DNA of 7,195 bases from Armatimonadota bacterium. Its GTDB lineage: Bacteria > Armatimonadota > Fimbriimonadia > Fimbriimonadales > Fimbriimonadaceae. A model generated the notes under the pieces. That model was not told the DNA's origin. It did no database searches and worked only from the letters and a program-made list of their open reading frames with translations. This document shows, piece by piece, positions 5,835-7,195 of the stretch. Every line of letters starts with the position of its first letter. Position 1 is the first letter of the stretch. The position numbers were made by a program, and so were the translations under genes. The stretch covers positions 1 to 7,195 of the forward strand of contig JAFAFM010000345.1 in NCBI GenBank assembly GCA_023423495.1, in the 5' to 3' direction.

Positions 5835-7195
5835 CGCTTCTTGATAAAGCGCTTATCGCCCACCCGAAGGGTAAATCCCAACTTATCGAAGTGCTCCAGA
5901 AGAGGTATGACGTACTTCCGGCTGGCTCCAATTGCATCACGAAACTCCGATGCGGCGAAAGGGCGCTCTTGAAAGGCCTCTTGAGCCCGCTTCATCAATC
6001 TTTGGATTTGCACCGGCGTATAGGCTACGCCGCCTTCCAGCAACACTAAGCTCTTCGATTCATGCCCAAGCTTCAGAATCTCTTCGACTGCCTGAATAGG
6101 AACCCCGAGCGACTTGGCCAAATCAAAAGGAGAGGGCGTCAGCACGTCCTGCTTTTCCAATTCCGCTTTGACTCGCTCGATAAGTTTCTGCTGTCGGTCG
6201 GTGAGCTGTAGCGTAAAAGTTGGCAGCCGGACTCCCGTGCCCACGTTCGCAACAATTCCACTTTCCTCCAGGTAGGCAAAGAGCCGGTCCAAAGGTTTTC
6301 CCGTCCAAGGCAATTGTGCTCGCTTAACAACTTCATCCCGAGGGACCAGGAGTGATGTTGGGTTCTTCGCGTGGAGTTCGCCAAGAGTCTCTGTAAGCCG
6401 TTCGGCGAGTGCATCCAAATTGCCCTTCGATATCCACTGTCCGGCAAAGCCGGCAATTGCCCCGCTCTTCTTGGCGGTCTCGAAGCGATCACCAAGTTCC
6501 TGAGCGGTGCGCCCGAGCAGCCGACAAACCTCTTCCGTGGAAATCCCAGTGGGCCGACTTTCGATAAGCTCTACGAGCTGGGGCTCCTTGGACCCCGGAT
6601 CGGTCTCCAACGCGGCATTCTGCCAACCCCGGGGCTTTGACTGGGGAACATTGACAATTCCCCCGCCAAGCAGTTGTGGCGGACTATGCTTCCGGAAAAT
6701 GATCGGCTGTCCAAGGGCGACCGCTATGGGATCCGTTGTGCGGAATTGAACGTGCGCTGGGTTCGTTTTGCTCTTAAAAACTCGACCGATTACCTCCGCA
6801 GTTCCGATGGAAATCCTGACAGTCTCGGCATGTCGGCATTCAGCTACCCAACGAACTTTCGCCTCAAAGCAGTTGGACTCGAAGATCGCTCCCATGGAGC
6901 CTACGGCCATGCCTCTTTCAACGTCCTCTGACTTCACGCCAGTTAGATTCATCGAGACTCTCATTCCCGGCCTGGCGATTTCGATTGGAACGGCGTGGGA
7001 GTGCATTTGCCGAATCCGAACCTCCGTGCCTCTCGGAAGCAACATTCCAGTCGATCCCACCTGAACTTCGTTACGGGCCAGACTTCCGGTGACAACGCAT
7101 CCCTGACCCTTGATCGTGAAAACCCGATCGATGGGCATATACCAGCGGCCCTCAACAGTCCTTTCCGCTCGTTCCTGGGAAAGGGCGGTATCCAA
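5831..7195 (-). CDS. selB: Selenocysteine-specific elongation factor SelB, C-terminal part (N-terminus outside window)
   Basis: SelB delivers selenocysteyl-tRNA to the ribosome at UGA codons marked by a SECIS hairpin. The frame is open to the last base of the window, so the GTPase domain and start lie beyond it; 454 codons are present. Residues 14-95 are the EF-Tu-like domain II, with PIDRVFTIKGQG (21-32) and VVTGSL (34-39). Residues 97-190 are domain III, ending in SPPQLLGGGIVNVP (171-184), a SelB-type glycine-rich junction. Residues 200-454 are the winged-helix repeats that read the SECIS element. The final one, FRDAIGASRKYVIPLLEHFD (418-437) then LRVGDKRFIKK, matches the strongly conserved SelB C-terminus. 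Length and motifs are complete for this half. It converges on the ABC-like gene, sharing the CTAG at the junction. Its promoter is outside the window. Confidence 0.95.
   Translation of the reverse strand: MDTALSQERAERTVEGRWYMPIDRVFTIKGQGCVVTGSLARNEVQVGSTGMLLPRGTEVRIRQMHSHAVPIEIARPGMRVSMNLTGVKSEDVERGMAVGSMGAIFESNCFEAKVRWVAECRHAETVRISIGTAEVIGRVFKSKTNPAHVQFRTTDPIAVALGQPIIFRKHSPPQLLGGGIVNVPQSKPRGWQNAALETDPGSKEPQLVELIESRPTGISTEEVCRLLGRTAQELGDRFETAKKSGAIAGFAGQWISKGNLDALAERLTETLGELHAKNPTSLLVPRDEVVKRAQLPWTGKPLDRLFAYLEESGIVANVGTGVRLPTFTLQLTDRQQKLIERVKAELEKQDVLTPSPFDLAKSLGVPIQAVEEILKLGHESKSLVLLEGGVAYTPVQIQRLMKRAQEAFQERPFAASEFRDAIGASRKYVIPLLEHFDKLGFTLRVGDKRFIKKR
5833..5853. other. Short inverted repeat at the convergent junction
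   Basis: AGCGCTT (5833-5839) and AAGCGCT (5847-5853) form a 7-bp stem with a 7-nt loop over the 3' end of selB and the end of the ABC-like gene. Neither side has a T-run, so it is not a good intrinsic terminator. It could slow polymerase or protect RNA ends, or it may be chance in coding sequence. Confidence 0.3.

Noticed and set aside
5833..5853. Intrinsic terminator at the convergent junction
   Set aside because: The stem is only 7 bp and neither strand has a T-run after it; kept only as an inverted repeat.
1..7195. CRISPR arrays, insertion sequences, tRNA or rRNA genes
   Set aside because: No spaced direct repeats, transposase motifs, terminal inverted repeats or cloverleaf-like segments were seen; nearly the whole window is covered by the genes listed.

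Overview
This is a gene-dense bacterial window of moderate G+C with no mobile element, CRISPR array, rRNA or tRNA that I can see. It holds nine protein-coding genes, two of them cut by the window edges. The content is mostly housekeeping: ABC transporters, the shikimate pathway, a proline peptidase, a glycosyltransferase and the selenocysteine elongation factor. The organism cannot be named from this sequence. The adjacent pair aroQ and M24 peptidase is a known arrangement (Bacillus subtilis yqhS-yqhT-efp), but the MsbA-like exporter and the general style would also fit a diderm of a less-studied phylum such as Armatimonadota. That is a low-confidence guess.

Layout. (1) 1-1777, plus strand: the 3' part of an MsbA/LmrA-type ABC exporter, overlapped by 17 nt by an ATPase of the FecE/BtuD/HmuV importer type. 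(2) 1788-2123, minus strand: a 111-residue single-pass, low-complexity protein of unknown function. It converges on the ATPase gene with a 10-nt gap, and its apparent intrinsic terminator lies inside the 3' end of that ATPase gene. (3) 2124-2211: an 88-nt divergent intergenic region, the only real gap in the window. (4) 2212-5834, plus strand: a tightly packed probable operon of five genes: GT4 glycosyltransferase, Trm112-like zinc protein, AroQ (type II 3-dehydroquinase), Xaa-Pro peptidase (M24) and a highly divergent ABC ATPase. Junctions are overlaps of 14, 20 and 1 nt and a 1-nt gap. (5) 5831-7195, minus strand: the C-terminal 454 codons of SelB. It converges with the operon so that the palindrome CTAG carries both stop codons.

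The genes do not form one obvious pathway. The least ordinary items are the divergent ABC protein at the end of the operon, which has lost the catalytic Glu, the switch His and the signature glycine yet keeps an intact Walker A; the small Trm112-like protein fused by overlap to a glycosyltransferase gene; and the minus-strand terminator whose stem pairs better in minus-strand RNA than in plus-strand RNA. SelB implies that the organism decodes UGA as selenocysteine. No selenoprotein or selenocysteine tRNA is visible here, and I see no clear new defence or mobile system.
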